A stretch of 58,241 nt of DNA from Patescibacteria group bacterium (GCA_028688375.1 JAQTYG010000005.1:1-58241); one strand, 5' to 3'; positions 20,950-30,902 are shown, counted from the stretch's first letter. Notes: generated from the letters alone by a model not told the origin. Translations and numbers: made by a program.

Positions 20950-21294
20950 ATGAGCTCAGCCAACCCTACAACCAAGAAAGTCGTTGAAGCGGCCACGCGC
21001 ATCAGAATCAAGATTCGCGCCTACGATAACAAAATTATTGATCAGGCGACGAAAATGATTATTGATACGGCCGAACGCAATGACGCCAAAGTAATCGGTC
21101 CGGTGCCGTTGCCGACCGAGAAAAGCAAATTCACCGTCAACCGGTCAACTTTCGTGCACAAAAACGCCCGTGAACAGTTTGAAATGCGCGTGCACAAGCG
21201 TTTGATTGACATTATGAATGCCTCGCCGAAATGCGTGGACGCGTTGATGAGTTTAAGCTTGCCGTCGGGCGTGGATGTGGAGATAAAAATGTAA
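20950..21294 (+). CDS. rpsJ: 30S ribosomal protein S10
   Basis: RIRIKIRAYDNKIIDQATKMI, GPVPLPTEKSKFTVNRS. Confidence 0.97.
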   Translation: MSSANPTTKKVVEAATRIRIKIRAYDNKIIDQATKMIIDTAERNDAKVIGPVPLPTEKSKFTVNRSTFVHKNAREQFEMRVHKRLIDIMNASPKCVDALMSLSLPSGVDVEIKM

Positions 21295-21317
21295 TTGGAT
21301 GAGGCCGGATCAGGGCC

Positions 21318-21346
21318 TTGACAGACTTGCTGTTTTAAGCTAAAAT
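21318..21346 (+). promoter_or_regulatory. promoter TTGACA-17-TAAAAT inside the S10 operon
   Basis: TTGACAGACTTGCTGTTTTAAGCTAAAAT, downstream of the rpsJ stop. Confidence 0.8.
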
Positions 21347-21467
21347 CGCACAGTAGTTAGTTGTTATTAAAATTCAAGTAAATAAGATTCCTCGCCTCGG
21401 AACGCTAAGCGTCCCTCGGGCGGGCGAAAAACATTTAAGCGAATTTTGATAACAGGAGATAATCATA

Positions 21468-21527
21468 TTGAAAAATCAATTTACAAGCCATATCTATCCG
21501 CCAAAGCGGCGGTTTATTGATGGCTAG
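21468..21527 (+). CDS. putative 19-aa leader peptide (TTG start)
   Basis: AGGAG at 21454-21458, TTG-KNQFTSHIYPPKRRFIDG-TAG; stop overlaps 5' arm of terminator. Confidence 0.35.
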   Translation: MKNQFTSHIYPPKRRFIDG

Positions 21528-21575
21528 AAGCAATAGGATTGAAAGTTATTTCAGTGTTATTGCTTCTAGTTTTTT
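21524..21575 (+). terminator. intrinsic terminator/attenuator upstream of rplC
   Basis: CTAGAAGCAATA...TATTGCTTCTAG (12-bp perfect stem) followed by TTTTTT. Confidence 0.85.
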
Positions 21576-21644
21576 GTTAAGAAGACAATATATTTACGTT
21601 ATCTCCGCCTTTGGGATGGGAACGGAGCAATGACTTATAAAGAT

Positions 21645-22358
21645 ATGAAATTTATTCTAGGAAAAAAACTCGGCATGACGCAAGTTTTCACTCCAACCGG
21701 AGATGTTGTTCCGGTAACCAGAATTCAGGCCGGACCGTGCACGATTGTGCAAGTGAAAAATGCGGGCAAAGAAAACGCCACGGCTGTGGAAATCGGTTAC
21801 GCGGAAATGAAAGACTACCGGATGAATCAGCCGAAAGCCGGGCACTTGAAAGATTTGTCACCGTTGCGATTTTTGCGTTCATTTGATGTGGAAAAAACCG
21901 ACGGATTAAATCGCGGGGATAAGATCGCGGCTGATACGTTTTCCGTGGGCGATGTAGTGACGGTTGAGGGTACTTCCAAAGGCAAAGGTTTCGCCGGCGT
22001 GGTAAAACGTCATGGTTTTCATGGCGCGCCCAAGACTCATGGCCACAAGCACGATTTGCGCGCCCCGGGTTCTATCGGCGCGGGCGGTGTGCAACGCGTT
22101 TTCAAAGGGATGCGCATGGCCGGCCGCATGGGCGGGGCTCCGGTCACCGTAAAAAATTTGGAGATTGTGGAAGTCCATCCGGAGACTAATGAAATTTTGA
22201 TTAAAGGCGCGGTGCCGGGAGCGCGCAACGGTTTATTGGCGATTTTTGCTCCGGGTGAATTGAAATTGAAGAAACCAGCGGCGGAAACAACGGTCGAAGT
22301 CCCCGCTGAAGCACCGATTGAAGTGTCAACCGAATCGGCTGAGGAGCTAAAAGTTTAA
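21645..22358 (+). CDS. rplC: 50S ribosomal protein L3
   Basis: MKFILGKKLGMTQVF, GTSKGKGFAGVVKRHGFHGAPKTHG; alternative start at 21630. Confidence 0.97.
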   Translation: MKFILGKKLGMTQVFTPTGDVVPVTRIQAGPCTIVQVKNAGKENATAVEIGYAEMKDYRMNQPKAGHLKDLSPLRFLRSFDVEKTDGLNRGDKIAADTFSVGDVVTVEGTSKGKGFAGVVKRHGFHGAPKTHGHKHDLRAPGSIGAGGVQRVFKGMRMAGRMGGAPVTVKNLEIVEVHPETNEILIKGAVPGARNGLLAIFAPGELKLKKPAAETTVEVPAEAPIEVSTESAEELKV

Positions 22359-22359
22359 T

Positions 22360-22446
22360 AGTCGACTAGTTTATTAGTTTAATAGTAGCCCCGTAAACCG
22401 ATAAACCAATAAACCAATCAACCGATAAACCGTTCAACCAATCACC
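22360..22446. repeat. octad spacer repeat
   Basis: AAACCGAT AAACCAAT AAACCAAT CAACCGAT AAACCGTT CAACCAAT. Confidence 0.85.
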
Positions 22447-22452
22447 ATATCT

Positions 22453-23088
22453 ATGAACATCAAAGTTTACAATTTAGAAGGTAAAGAAGCCGGTAGTCTG
22501 GAATTGAAAGATGATGTTTTTAACGTAAAAATAAAACCGGAAGTGGTGCATGAAGTTTTTACCGCGCAGAGCGCTAACCGACGCGAATCCTGGGCCGATA
22601 CCAAAACTAAAGGCGAAGTGCGCGGCGGCGGCAAGAAACCGTGGGCGCAAAAAGGCACCGGTCGCGCCAGACATGGTTCGATTCGCTCCCCGATTTGGAA
22701 GGGTGGCGGCGTGACTTTCGGCCCGTTGTCCGTCAGAAATTACAAATCAAAAATTAACAAAAAAACCCGACGTTTGGCCACCAAAATGTGCTTGACCGAT
22801 AAAGCGCAAAGCGCCGCGCTTTGGGTGGTGGAAAATTTTTCTTTTGCCGAACCGAAAACAAAATTATTTGTTAATTTTATAAAAAGTTTGCCGGCCAAAC
22901 AGAAATCGTTCTTGTTGTTAGCCGGTAAAGACGAAAAAAATGTAGTGCGCATGTCCAATAATTTGCAGAAAGTTTCCGTGATGCCGGCGCAAGATGTCAA
23001 CGTGGTTGAATTGATGAAAAACCAAGCGGTGATTGTCAGCCAAGCGGGCATCGGGGAAATCCAAAAAGTTTTAAGCAAAAAAGATTAA
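22453..23088 (+). CDS. rplD: 50S ribosomal protein L4
   Basis: KPWAQKGTGRARHGSIRSPIWKGGGVTFGP. Confidence 0.97.
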   Translation: MNIKVYNLEGKEAGSLELKDDVFNVKIKPEVVHEVFTAQSANRRESWADTKTKGEVRGGGKKPWAQKGTGRARHGSIRSPIWKGGGVTFGPLSVRNYKSKINKKTRRLATKMCLTDKAQSAALWVVENFSFAEPKTKLFVNFIKSLPAKQKSFLLLAGKDEKNVVRMSNNLQKVSVMPAQDVNVVELMKNQAVIVSQAGIGEIQKVLSKKD

Positions 23089-23097
23089 TCGAACAGT

Positions 23098-23559
23098 ATG
23101 GGATTACTTGATCGCTGGCACAAGAAAAGCCAGGCAGAAAAATTAAACCAGTCAGCCGCCAAGGCGGTGGAGAAAAAAGAGGCCGCGGCCAATCAGGCCG
23201 AGCCGGAATTGTCGACCAAAAAATCCGCTCCGACGATCCAAGAAATAGCCGGTAAGACCGGACGAAAAATCAGCGCGCTCACCAGTCGGATTATTATTAA
23301 GCCGTTAGTGACCGAAAAAGCGGCGGTGGCCGAGAGTTTAAACAAGTATTCTTTTTACGTGGCTGATAATGCCTCAAAAACACAGATTAAAATGGCCGTT
23401 GAAGAGTTGTACGGTGTGGCCCCAACCGCGGTAAATGTTTTAAATACCGAAGGTAAAGCCACTCGTTTCGGACGTTTTGCCGGCCGACGCAGCGGTTATA
23501 AAAAAGCGCTGGTTACTTTGCCGCCGGGTAAAACGATCAGTATCCACGAAGGAGTGTAA
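23098..23559 (+). CDS. rplW: 50S ribosomal protein L23 with ~60-aa N-terminal extension
   Basis: IIIKPLVTEKA...YSFYVADNASKTQIKMAVEELYGV preceded by a charged extension. Confidence 0.95.
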   Translation: MGLLDRWHKKSQAEKLNQSAAKAVEKKEAAANQAEPELSTKKSAPTIQEIAGKTGRKISALTSRIIIKPLVTEKAAVAESLNKYSFYVADNASKTQIKMAVEELYGVAPTAVNVLNTEGKATRFGRFAGRRSGYKKALVTLPPGKTISIHEGV

Positions 23560-23572
23560 TTGATTATCACCT

Positions 23573-24412
23573 ATGCCGATTAAAGTTTACAAACCAACCA
23601 GTCCCGGTCGACGCATTTCCAGCGTGGACACTTTTTCCGATATCACCAAACATAAACCGGAGAAATCTTTGATTGCCATTTTGCGTCCGCAATCCGGCCG
23701 TAACAATCAAGGCGTAATTACCGTGCGCCACAAAAGCGGCGGTGCCAAGAAATTTTATCGTTTGGTGGATTTTAAACAGCAAAAATTCGGCGTGGAAGCC
23801 GAAGTACTGGCGATTGAATATGATCCGAACCGCGGTCCGCGCATCGCCTTAATTAAATATGCCGATAATGTTAAATCATATATCCTCGGTCCGGAAGGCT
23901 TGAAAGTCGGTGATAAAATTATCACCTCCGATCAGGCGATTGAAGCCAAGTTGGGCAATCGTTTGCCTTTGGAATTTATTCCCGTCGGTTTGTTTATCCA
24001 TAATATTGAATTGACCCCGGGCAAAGGCGGGCAGCTGGTGCGAGGCGCCGGTATTTCCGCGCAATTGGTGGGTACGGAAGGCGATTACGCTCAAATTAAA
24101 TTGCCGTCCGGTGAAATTCGTTCGGTGTTGAAAAAATGCGCTGCTTCAGTGGGCACGCTCGGCAACGCCGATCGTCGTTTGATCCGCTGGGGTAAAGCCG
24201 GACGCATGCGTCATCGAGGTATTAAACCGACAGTCAAAGGTAAAAACATGAACCCGGTTGACCACCCGCATGGTGGCGGCGAAGGCCACTCTCCGATCGG
24301 CCAGAAGCGCGGTCCGCAAACGGTTTACGGCAAGACAGCTATGGGCGTGCGCACCCGCCGACGCGATAAGTGGAGCAATAAATTTATCATTAAATCACGA
24401 CGGGCCAACTAA
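23573..24412 (+). CDS. rplB: 50S ribosomal protein L2
   Basis: [31 protein letters not shown]. Confidence 0.98.
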   Translation: MPIKVYKPTSPGRRISSVDTFSDITKHKPEKSLIAILRPQSGRNNQGVITVRHKSGGAKKFYRLVDFKQQKFGVEAEVLAIEYDPNRGPRIALIKYADNVKSYILGPEGLKVGDKIITSDQAIEAKLGNRLPLEFIPVGLFIHNIELTPGKGGQLVRGAGISAQLVGTEGDYAQIKLPSGEIRSVLKKCAASVGTLGNADRRLIRWGKAGRMRHRGIKPTVKGKNMNPVDHPHGGGEGHSPIGQKRGPQTVYGKTAMGVRTRRRDKWSNKFIIKSRRAN

Positions 24413-24441
24413 GCCCCCAACCATATTAACTAGGAAATATT

Positions 24442-24786
24442 ATGTCCAGAAGTTTGAAAAAAGGACCATATATCGACCCTCGCGTGCTCAAAAAAGTTTT
24501 GACCGCGAAGGAAAAAGGCAAAAGAGACCCGATTAAGACCTGGTCGCGCGCTTGTGTTATCTCTCCGGAGATGGTGGGCGTGAACTTCGCGGTTCATAAT
24601 GGAAAAGATTTTTTGAATGTGCTGGTTGATGAAAACATGGTCGGACATCGTTTGGGCGAATTCGCCCCGACACGCAAGTTTGTCCGCCACGGCGGTAAGA
24701 TGGCCAAAGAGCAGGAAGTTAAAGCGGGCGAAGCCGGCGCTCCGGCCCCGGCCGCTGCCGAAAAAGGCAAAGAAAAGAAAAAATAA
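24442..24786 (+). CDS. rpsS: 30S ribosomal protein S19 with C-terminal extension
   Basis: [12 protein letters not shown]...[13 protein letters not shown]. Confidence 0.97.
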   Translation: MSRSLKKGPYIDPRVLKKVLTAKEKGKRDPIKTWSRACVISPEMVGVNFAVHNGKDFLNVLVDENMVGHRLGEFAPTRKFVRHGGKMAKEQEVKAGEAGAPAPAAAEKGKEKKK

Positions 24787-24797
24787 CCCGAGATTAT

Positions 24798-25202
24798 ATG
24801 CAGGAAGTAACAGCAAAACTAAGATTTTTCCGAATTGGCCCGCGCAAAATGCGTTTGGTCGCCGATATGGTTCGGGGCCACAAGGTATTATTGGTGATGG
24901 ACAGATTGTATGTTTTGGACAACAAAGCGGCCAAAGCCATGTTGAAGCTTTTGCAATCGGCGGTGGCGAACGCCAAGAGCGCTTACTCTTTATCGGCGGA
25001 AACGTTGCGTGTTAAAAGCGTGACGGTTGACGGCGGGCCGGTGTTGAAACGCTGGATGCCCCGCGCTCACGGTCGAGCGACGCCGGTACGTGAACGCACC
25101 TCGCATGTTAATGTGGTTTTAGTGTCGGAAGAACCGGTGGAAAAGAAAGCCAAGAAAGAAAAAAAGACCGTTAAAAAAGAAACAAAGAAAATTAAAGAAT
25201 AG
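24798..25202 (+). CDS. rplV: 50S ribosomal protein L22
   Basis: IGPRKMRLVADMVRG, PRAHGRATPVRERTSHVNVVL. Confidence 0.96.
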   Translation: MQEVTAKLRFFRIGPRKMRLVADMVRGHKVLLVMDRLYVLDNKAAKAMLKLLQSAVANAKSAYSLSAETLRVKSVTVDGGPVLKRWMPRAHGRATPVRERTSHVNVVLVSEEPVEKKAKKEKKTVKKETKKIKE

Positions 25203-25219
25203 TTTAGCTTTTCATCAAT

Positions 25220-25906
25220 ATGGGTCACAAAGTACATCCGACAATTCACCGCACGCCCTATATCTTCGCTTGGGATTCCAAGTGGTTTGCCAGAAAAGAA
25301 AATCTGCCTCAGTATTTGAAGCAGGAAGTTTCTATCCGCGAATTTTTGGGCAAGAAATTGAAAGAAGCGGGGATTGACGCGATTTCCATTGAACGAACGC
25401 CGAAAGATATCACCATCACCATTTTAGCCGCCAAGCCGGGCGTGGTGATCGGCCGTTCCGGTCAGGGATTGGATTTGATCCGTAAAGAAATCGAAAAGAA
25501 ACATTTGCAAGGCAAATTAAAAGTTAAATTGAATATCGTGCCTTTGAAACAGCCGGCTTTGTCGGCGCAAGTAGTCGGACAGAACTGCGTGGCCGAAATT
25601 GAGAAACGCATGCCTTTCCGCCGCGTGATGAAACAGGCGATTGAAAAAGTGATGGCCGCCGGCGCTAAAGGCGTGAAGATTAAAATGTCCGGCCGGTTAA
25701 ACGGCGTGGAAATCGCCCGACGCGAAGTTTTGGCCGCCGGGAAGATGTCGTTAATTACTTTCCGCAGCAATGTTGACTACGCTTTTGTCGAAGCTCACAC
25801 TATTTACGGCAAAATCGGCATTAAAGTTTGGGTTTATCACGGCGAAGTATTCGGCCGACGCGATAAGTTTGAAAAGAAATTAGAAAAAGAAGACGGTAAA
25901 AAATAG
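25220..25906 (+). CDS. rpsC: 30S ribosomal protein S3
   Basis: MGHKVHP, KPGVVIGRSGQGLDLIRKEIEK. Confidence 0.97.
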   Translation: MGHKVHPTIHRTPYIFAWDSKWFARKENLPQYLKQEVSIREFLGKKLKEAGIDAISIERTPKDITITILAAKPGVVIGRSGQGLDLIRKEIEKKHLQGKLKVKLNIVPLKQPALSAQVVGQNCVAEIEKRMPFRRVMKQAIEKVMAAGAKGVKIKMSGRLNGVEIARREVLAAGKMSLITFRSNVDYAFVEAHTIYGKIGIKVWVYHGEVFGRRDKFEKKLEKEDGKK

Positions 25907-25915
25907 CCTATCCAT

Positions 25916-26326
25916 ATGCTTTTGCCTAAAAAAGTACAACATAGAAAATGGCACAAAGGCCGCCGGCGCGCGCTCGGTGTCGCTACCAGAATTAATGCTC
26001 TGGCTTTCGGCGACTTCGGTTTGAAAAGCGCGGACCATGGCTGGGTGTCCAGCCGGCAAATTGAGTCCGCCCGCCGCGTGTTAACTCGTTATGTCCGACG
26101 CGGAGGCAAAATTTGGATTAGAGTTTTTCCGGACAGACCGGTGACTAAAAAAGGCAATGAACAGCCGATGGGTGGTGGCAAGGGTTCGCCGGATCATTAT
26201 GTGGCTGTGGTAAAGCCGGGTACGGTTTTGTTCGAAATGGGCGGCGTGGCCAAGGATCAAGTGAAAGAAGCGATGAAATTGGCCGCTTACAAATTAAGTG
26301 TTAAAACAAAGTTTATTGAAAGATAA
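25916..26326 (+). CDS. rplP: 50S ribosomal protein L16
   Basis: [49 protein letters not shown]. Confidence 0.98.
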   Translation: MLLPKKVQHRKWHKGRRRALGVATRINALAFGDFGLKSADHGWVSSRQIESARRVLTRYVRRGGKIWIRVFPDRPVTKKGNEQPMGGGKGSPDHYVAVVKPGTVLFEMGGVAKDQVKEAMKLAAYKLSVKTKFIER

Positions 26327-26335
26327 TTTCCGAGT

Positions 26336-26542
26336 ATGGATTTTGAGGAAATAAAAACTAAAAGCCCGGTAGAATTAAAAGAATTATTGGCTGACAAGCA
26401 AGAAGAATTGCGCGGCTTGCGTTTTAAGTTGCAAAGTCAGCAATTGAAACAGATGCACAAGGTGGCTGACATCAAAAAAACAATCGCCAGGATTGAAACA
26501 TTTTTAGCGGCTCAGGCGAAAGTTGCGACCAAGACACAATAA
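26336..26542 (+). CDS. rpmC: 50S ribosomal protein L29
   Basis: Position and SPVELKELLADKQEELRGLRFKLQSQQLK. Confidence 0.95.
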   Translation: MDFEEIKTKSPVELKELLADKQEELRGLRFKLQSQQLKQMHKVADIKKTIARIETFLAAQAKVATKTQ

Positions 26543-26562
26543 TCAAGATACAATAATCAAAT

Positions 26563-26829
26563 ATGAGTGAAACAAATAAAAAACAAGTTACCGCCAGAGA
26601 GTTTATCGGCCTGGTTTTATCCACGGCGATGAACAAGACGATTGTGGTTGATGTGGAGCGACGCAAAATGCATCCGAAGTATAAAAAATCTTATCGAGTG
26701 AACCGCAAGTACCACGTGCATGATGAAAAAGGCGTGGCTAAAGTGGGCGATAAGGTGAAATTTGTGGAATGTCGGCCTTTGTCCAAGACCAAACGTTGGC
26801 GTTTGGCCGGCGTTATCAGCTCGGTTTAA
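26563..26829 (+). CDS. rpsQ: 30S ribosomal protein S17
   Basis: [38 protein letters not shown]. Confidence 0.97.
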   Translation: MSETNKKQVTAREFIGLVLSTAMNKTIVVDVERRKMHPKYKKSYRVNRKYHVHDEKGVAKVGDKVKFVECRPLSKTKRWRLAGVISSV

Positions 26830-26840
26830 TTGTTAAAAGT

Positions 26841-27212
26841 ATGATACAACACCGTTCGATGTTAAAAGTTGCCGACAATACCGGAGCAAAATTGCTCCAG
26901 TGTTTGCGTGTGCTCGGCGGGTATAAAAAAAGATACGCCCGTCTCGGCGATGTGATTACTTGCGCTGTTAAGATTGCCGCGCCGCGAGGTTTGGTGAAGA
27001 AAAGCGAAGTGGTGCACGCGGTGATTGTTCGCCAGAGAAAAGAAGAGCGACGCAAAGACGGCACCTATATCCGTTTTGATGAAAATGCCGCGGTGGTGAT
27101 TGATAGAAAAAGCAAAGAACCGCGCGGTTCGCGTATTTTCGGCCCGGTCGCCCGAGAACTCCGCACCAAAGGATTTCAGAAAATTATTTCTTTGGCTCCG
27201 GAAGTGCTTTAA
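26841..27212 (+). CDS. rplN: 50S ribosomal protein L14
   Basis: [43 protein letters not shown]. Confidence 0.98.
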   Translation: MIQHRSMLKVADNTGAKLLQCLRVLGGYKKRYARLGDVITCAVKIAAPRGLVKKSEVVHAVIVRQRKEERRKDGTYIRFDENAAVVIDRKSKEPRGSRIFGPVARELRTKGFQKIISLAPEVL

Positions 27213-27346
27213 ACAGTTCACAGTTCTCAGTTCACAGTACACAGTTCACAAAAATTATAATCTTATATCGGTTTGCTTCGCAAACGATATAATCTCATTC
27301 GTTCGGAAATAATTAAATAAATTTAATTATTTCGCTCACTCATTTC
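27213..27346. repeat. rplN-rplX spacer: heptad repeat plus two large hairpins
   Basis: CAGTTCACAGTTCTCAGTTCACAGTACACAGTTCACA; TTATATCG-g-TTTGC-ttc-GCAAA-CGATATAA; GAAATAATTAAAT-aa-ATTTAATTATTTC. Confidence 0.8.
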
Positions 27347-27350
27347 GATT

Positions 27351-27659
27351 ATGAAAATAAAAACTAACGATCGAGTAAAAATTACCACCGGTAAAGACCG
27401 AGGCAAAGAAGGCAAAGTTATTCAAGTTTTTCCTGAAGCGGGAAAGATTGTGGTTGAAGGCCTGCATATCATGAAGAAGCATTTGCGCCCGAGAAAGCAC
27501 GGCGAAAAGGGCCAGGTGATTGAATTAGCCTCGCCGTTTAATGCCAGCAACGCGCAATTGGTTTGTTCGAAATGTGCCAAAGTGACCCGCGTCGGTTTTC
27601 GTTTGGATGGTGACAAGAAAAAACGCGTTTGTAAAAAATGCCACGAATTTATTGATTAA
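27351..27659 (+). CDS. rplX: 50S ribosomal protein L24
   Basis: VKITTGKDRGKEGKVIQVFPEAGKIVVEGLHIMKKH. Confidence 0.97.
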   Translation: MKIKTNDRVKITTGKDRGKEGKVIQVFPEAGKIVVEGLHIMKKHLRPRKHGEKGQVIELASPFNASNAQLVCSKCAKVTRVGFRLDGDKKKRVCKKCHEFID

Positions 27660-27660
27660 T

Positions 27661-28203
27661 ATGATGCCGAATTTATACAAAAAATATAAGGATGAAGTGG
27701 TACCCGAGCTCAAGAAGGAATTGGGCTATAAGAATGTGATGCAGGTGCCGAAGATTACCAAAGTGGTGGTCAATGTTGGCGTCGGCAAGTTTTTGAAAGA
27801 GCCGAATTTTATTGAAAACGTGGAAAAGAATTTAATAAAAATTACCGGACAAAAACCGGTACGGACCAAATCCAAGAAAGCCATCTCCAACTTTAAGATT
27901 CGCGAGAACATGGATATCGGCGTGGTGGTGACTTTACGCGGTCCGCGGATGTATTACTTTTTAGAGAAGTTGCTTAATGTTACTTTCCCGCGCACCCGCG
28001 ACTTCCATGGTATTTCCGATAAATCCTTTGATCGACAAGGTAATTTTAGCCTCGGTTTTAAAGAAAATTTGGCTTTTCCGGAAGTTAAGGCCGGTGAAGT
28101 TGATAAAAATCACGGTTTGGAAATCGTATTCTGCACCACGGCCAAGAGCAAGGAAGAAGGCAGAATGTTATTGGCCAAACTCGGTTTTCCTTTTGCTAAA
28201 TAA
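27661..28203 (+). CDS. rplE: 50S ribosomal protein L5
   Basis: [41 protein letters not shown]. Confidence 0.97.
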   Translation: MMPNLYKKYKDEVVPELKKELGYKNVMQVPKITKVVVNVGVGKFLKEPNFIENVEKNLIKITGQKPVRTKSKKAISNFKIRENMDIGVVVTLRGPRMYYFLEKLLNVTFPRTRDFHGISDKSFDRQGNFSLGFKENLAFPEVKAGEVDKNHGLEIVFCTTAKSKEEGRMLLAKLGFPFAK

Positions 28204-28211
28204 TTTTTATT

Positions 28212-28397
28212 ATGGCCACTCAATCGCAAATCGCCAAATCAAATCGCCAACCGAAATTTTCCACCCGCAAGGTGCGCCGCTGTTGGAAGTGCGGCCGCCA
28301 ACACGGATTTTTCCGGAAGTTTGGTTTGTGTCGCATTTGTTTCAGAGAATTGGCCAATTCCGGCAAGATTCCGGGCGTAAGAAAATCCAGTTGGTAA
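28212..28397 (+). CDS. rpsN: 30S ribosomal protein S14, zinc-binding type
   Basis: [27 protein letters not shown]. Confidence 0.97.
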   Translation: MATQSQIAKSNRQPKFSTRKVRRCWKCGRQHGFFRKFGLCRICFRELANSGKIPGVRKSSW

Positions 28398-28442
28398 AAA
28401 TTAAAAAATAATTATCTAAAATAAATTAATCAGTCAATAGTT

Positions 28443-28832
28443 ATGATGACCGATCCAATCGCCGACATGCTTACGAGAATACGCAATGCCTCGATGATAA
28501 AAAAACCAGAGGTTGTTTTGCCTTACTCAAATTTAAAAATGGCGATTGCCGGCATTTTGGTGCGTGAAGGATATCTGGCCAAAGCGGAAATGATAAAAGA
28601 TAAAAAACCCCAGTTGGCGTTGACGTTAAAGTACGACGGGCGCGAATCGGCGGTTCAACATATCAAAAGAATCAGCAAGCCGGGCCACCGTCAATACGTG
28701 AAAAACGATGAATTGGGCAAAATTCTGAACGGTTTGGGTCTGGTGATACTCTCCACACCTAAGGGTGTAATGACCGACGCGGAGGCGCGTCGCGCCAAAG
28801 TCGGCGGAGAAGTTTTGTGCGAAGTTTACTAA
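28443..28832 (+). CDS. rpsH: 30S ribosomal protein S8
   Basis: MMTDPIADMLTRIRNA...LSTPKGVMTDAEARRAKVGGEVLCEVY. Confidence 0.98.
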   Translation: MMTDPIADMLTRIRNASMIKKPEVVLPYSNLKMAIAGILVREGYLAKAEMIKDKKPQLALTLKYDGRESAVQHIKRISKPGHRQYVKNDELGKILNGLGLVILSTPKGVMTDAEARRAKVGGEVLCEVY

Positions 28833-28881
28833 GCCCGCAATCATTCCTGCCGGCAAGCAGGTGAAAATAATTTAATGATAT

Positions 28882-29430
28882 ATGTCCAGAATAGGTAAAC
28901 AAATCAGAAAAATTCCCAACGGTGTTACCGTAGAAATTGTTGGTGATGAAGTGGTGGTAAAAGGCCCGAAAGGCGCCTTGCGCCAGACCATTCATCCCCG
29001 TATTACCATCGCGGTGAACAATGGCGAGGTGGAATTTAAAACCGCCAACGAAAACCTGAAAAAAGATCGGGCGCTTTGGGGCACCTTTTCCGCTTTGGTA
29101 AAAAATATGATTGAAGGCGTGGTGAACGGCTACAAAAAAGAATTGGAAATCAACGGCGTCGGTTTTAAGGCCAATATGAAAGGCGACGTCTTGGTATTGG
29201 ATGTTGGCTATTCGCATCAAGTTGAATTCAAATCACCTGAGGGGATTAAGCTTGCGGTTGATAAAAATTTGATTTCTGTGGTCGGGATTGACAAGCAATT
29301 GGTCGGCGAAACCGCCGCTCAGATTCGCGCCATCAGAAAGCCGGAGCCGTATAAAGGCAAGGGTATTAAATATATTGACGAAGTAATCCGCCGAAAGGCC
29401 GGTAAAACTGCGGCTAAGTCCGCGGCTTAA
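28882..29430 (+). CDS. rplF: 50S ribosomal protein L6
   Basis: MSRIGKQIRKIPNGVTVEI, RKPEPYKGKGIKYIDEVIRRKAGK. Confidence 0.98.
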   Translation: MSRIGKQIRKIPNGVTVEIVGDEVVVKGPKGALRQTIHPRITIAVNNGEVEFKTANENLKKDRALWGTFSALVKNMIEGVVNGYKKELEINGVGFKANMKGDVLVLDVGYSHQVEFKSPEGIKLAVDKNLISVVGIDKQLVGETAAQIRAIRKPEPYKGKGIKYIDEVIRRKAGKTAAKSAA

Positions 29431-29453
29431 AATACACCCACTAATTGTAAAAT

Positions 29454-29828
29454 ATGAAAAGATTGTTTAATAAAAATAGAAATGCCAGACGCGGAGTGCG
29501 CCACGCGCGCTTGCGCGCTCGTCTTGGTGGCACTGCTGAGAAGCCGAGACTGTCTGTTTTCCGCAGTTTGCGCGGCGTTAGTTTACAGTTGATTGACGAC
29601 GAGGCGAAGAAGACAATCTGCCAAGCCAACTCGCGCGAAGTAAAGGCGCCGAAAGTTGAAGGCAAGAAGGCCAAAACCGCGGCCGCTTACGCCACGGGCG
29701 AGCTTTTAGCCGAACGAGCGAAAGCCAAAGGAATTGTCGCGGCGGTTTTTGATCGCGGCGGTTATCGTTATCATGGCCGAGTGGCAGCCGCGGCGGAAGG
29801 CGCGCGCGCCGGTGGAATTAAATGCTAA
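29454..29828 (+). CDS. rplR: 50S ribosomal protein L18
   Basis: RARLGGTAEKPRLSVFRSLRG, FDRGGYRYHGRVAAAAEGAR. Confidence 0.97.
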   Translation: MKRLFNKNRNARRGVRHARLRARLGGTAEKPRLSVFRSLRGVSLQLIDDEAKKTICQANSREVKAPKVEGKKAKTAAAYATGELLAERAKAKGIVAAVFDRGGYRYHGRVAAAAEGARAGGIKC

Positions 29829-29853
29829 TATTGTGAAATAATTTTTTGATACT

Positions 29854-30384
29854 ATGCCCAAGCCAATGCGCAATAAAAGAGAAGGCCGTCCTCGAGAAGA
29901 TAAAGAGTTTGACCAGCATATTCTTGATTTGGCCCGCGTCACTCGTGTTACCCAAGGCGGGAAGCATTTGAGTTTTCGCGCTTGCGTGATTATCGGCGAC
30001 CGTCATGGCCGAGTTGGTTTTGGCATTGCCAAAGGCAAAGATGTCCAGCTGGGTGTGGAAAAAGCCGGTCGTCAGGCGAAAAAGAACCTGATTACCGTGC
30101 CGATTATCAATGAAACCATACCGCACGCGGTGATCGCCAAGTTAAAAGCGGCCAAAATTTTACTTAAGCCGGCTCCGGCCGGTTCCGGTATTATCGCCGG
30201 CGGGGCGGTGCGGGTAGTGTTAGATTTAGCCGGCGTGCCCAATGTTTCCTCAAAAATTTTAAGCAAAACAAAAAATAAAATTACTATTGTGAAGGCGACT
30301 TTCGAGGCGCTGAAGAGTTTCAAAATAAAACACGCGCCGATTAAACCGACGGTGGTTGTGGTTGAAGCGGAAAAAACGATTTAG
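29854..30384 (+). CDS. rpsE: 30S ribosomal protein S5
   Basis: [38 protein letters not shown]. Confidence 0.97.
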   Translation: MPKPMRNKREGRPREDKEFDQHILDLARVTRVTQGGKHLSFRACVIIGDRHGRVGFGIAKGKDVQLGVEKAGRQAKKNLITVPIINETIPHAVIAKLKAAKILLKPAPAGSGIIAGGAVRVVLDLAGVPNVSSKILSKTKNKITIVKATFEALKSFKIKHAPIKPTVVVVEAEKTI

Positions 30385-30402
30385 CCAAAGTGATATATTT
30401 TT

Positions 30403-30843
30403 ATGAAATTAAATATCCATACAATTAAACCATCGCGAGGTTCCAAGCACGCCAAAAAGAGAGTCGGTCGCGGTAACGCCTCCGGCCATGGCACCTACTC
30501 CACTCGTGGCGGTAAGGGCCAGACCGCGCGTTCCGGCGGCAGTCATCGCCTGGCCTTGAAAGCGTTTAAACGCTTAATGCAATCTACCCCTAAGTCGCGC
30601 GGTTTCAAAAGTTTGAAGACCAAACCGACCGAGGTGTTGCTGTCTTCTTTGGAAAAGAATTTTGACAACGGCGCTGTGGTTAATTTGGCCTCGCTTAAAG
30701 AGAAAAAAATGGTTAAAGCCGACGTGTTGGCGGCCAAGATTATCGTCAAAGGCGAATTGAAAAAGAAATTGACCGTTGAAGGCGTCGCTTGCACTAAAAC
30801 CGCCAAAGCGCTGATTGAAAAAGTTGGTGGAGAAGTGAAATAA
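30403..30843 (+). CDS. rplO: 50S ribosomal protein L15
   Basis: KPSRGSKHAKKRVGRGNASGHGTYSTRGGKGQTARSG; directly after rpsE with no rpmD. Confidence 0.97.
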   Translation: MKLNIHTIKPSRGSKHAKKRVGRGNASGHGTYSTRGGKGQTARSGGSHRLALKAFKRLMQSTPKSRGFKSLKTKPTEVLLSSLEKNFDNGAVVNLASLKEKKMVKADVLAAKIIVKGELKKKLTVEGVACTKTAKALIEKVGGEVK

Positions 30844-30902
30844 TTTTTTCTTTCTTTTTTATATCCGGCGTGTTATAGTGAATTCCCTATCAATTTATTG
30901 TT

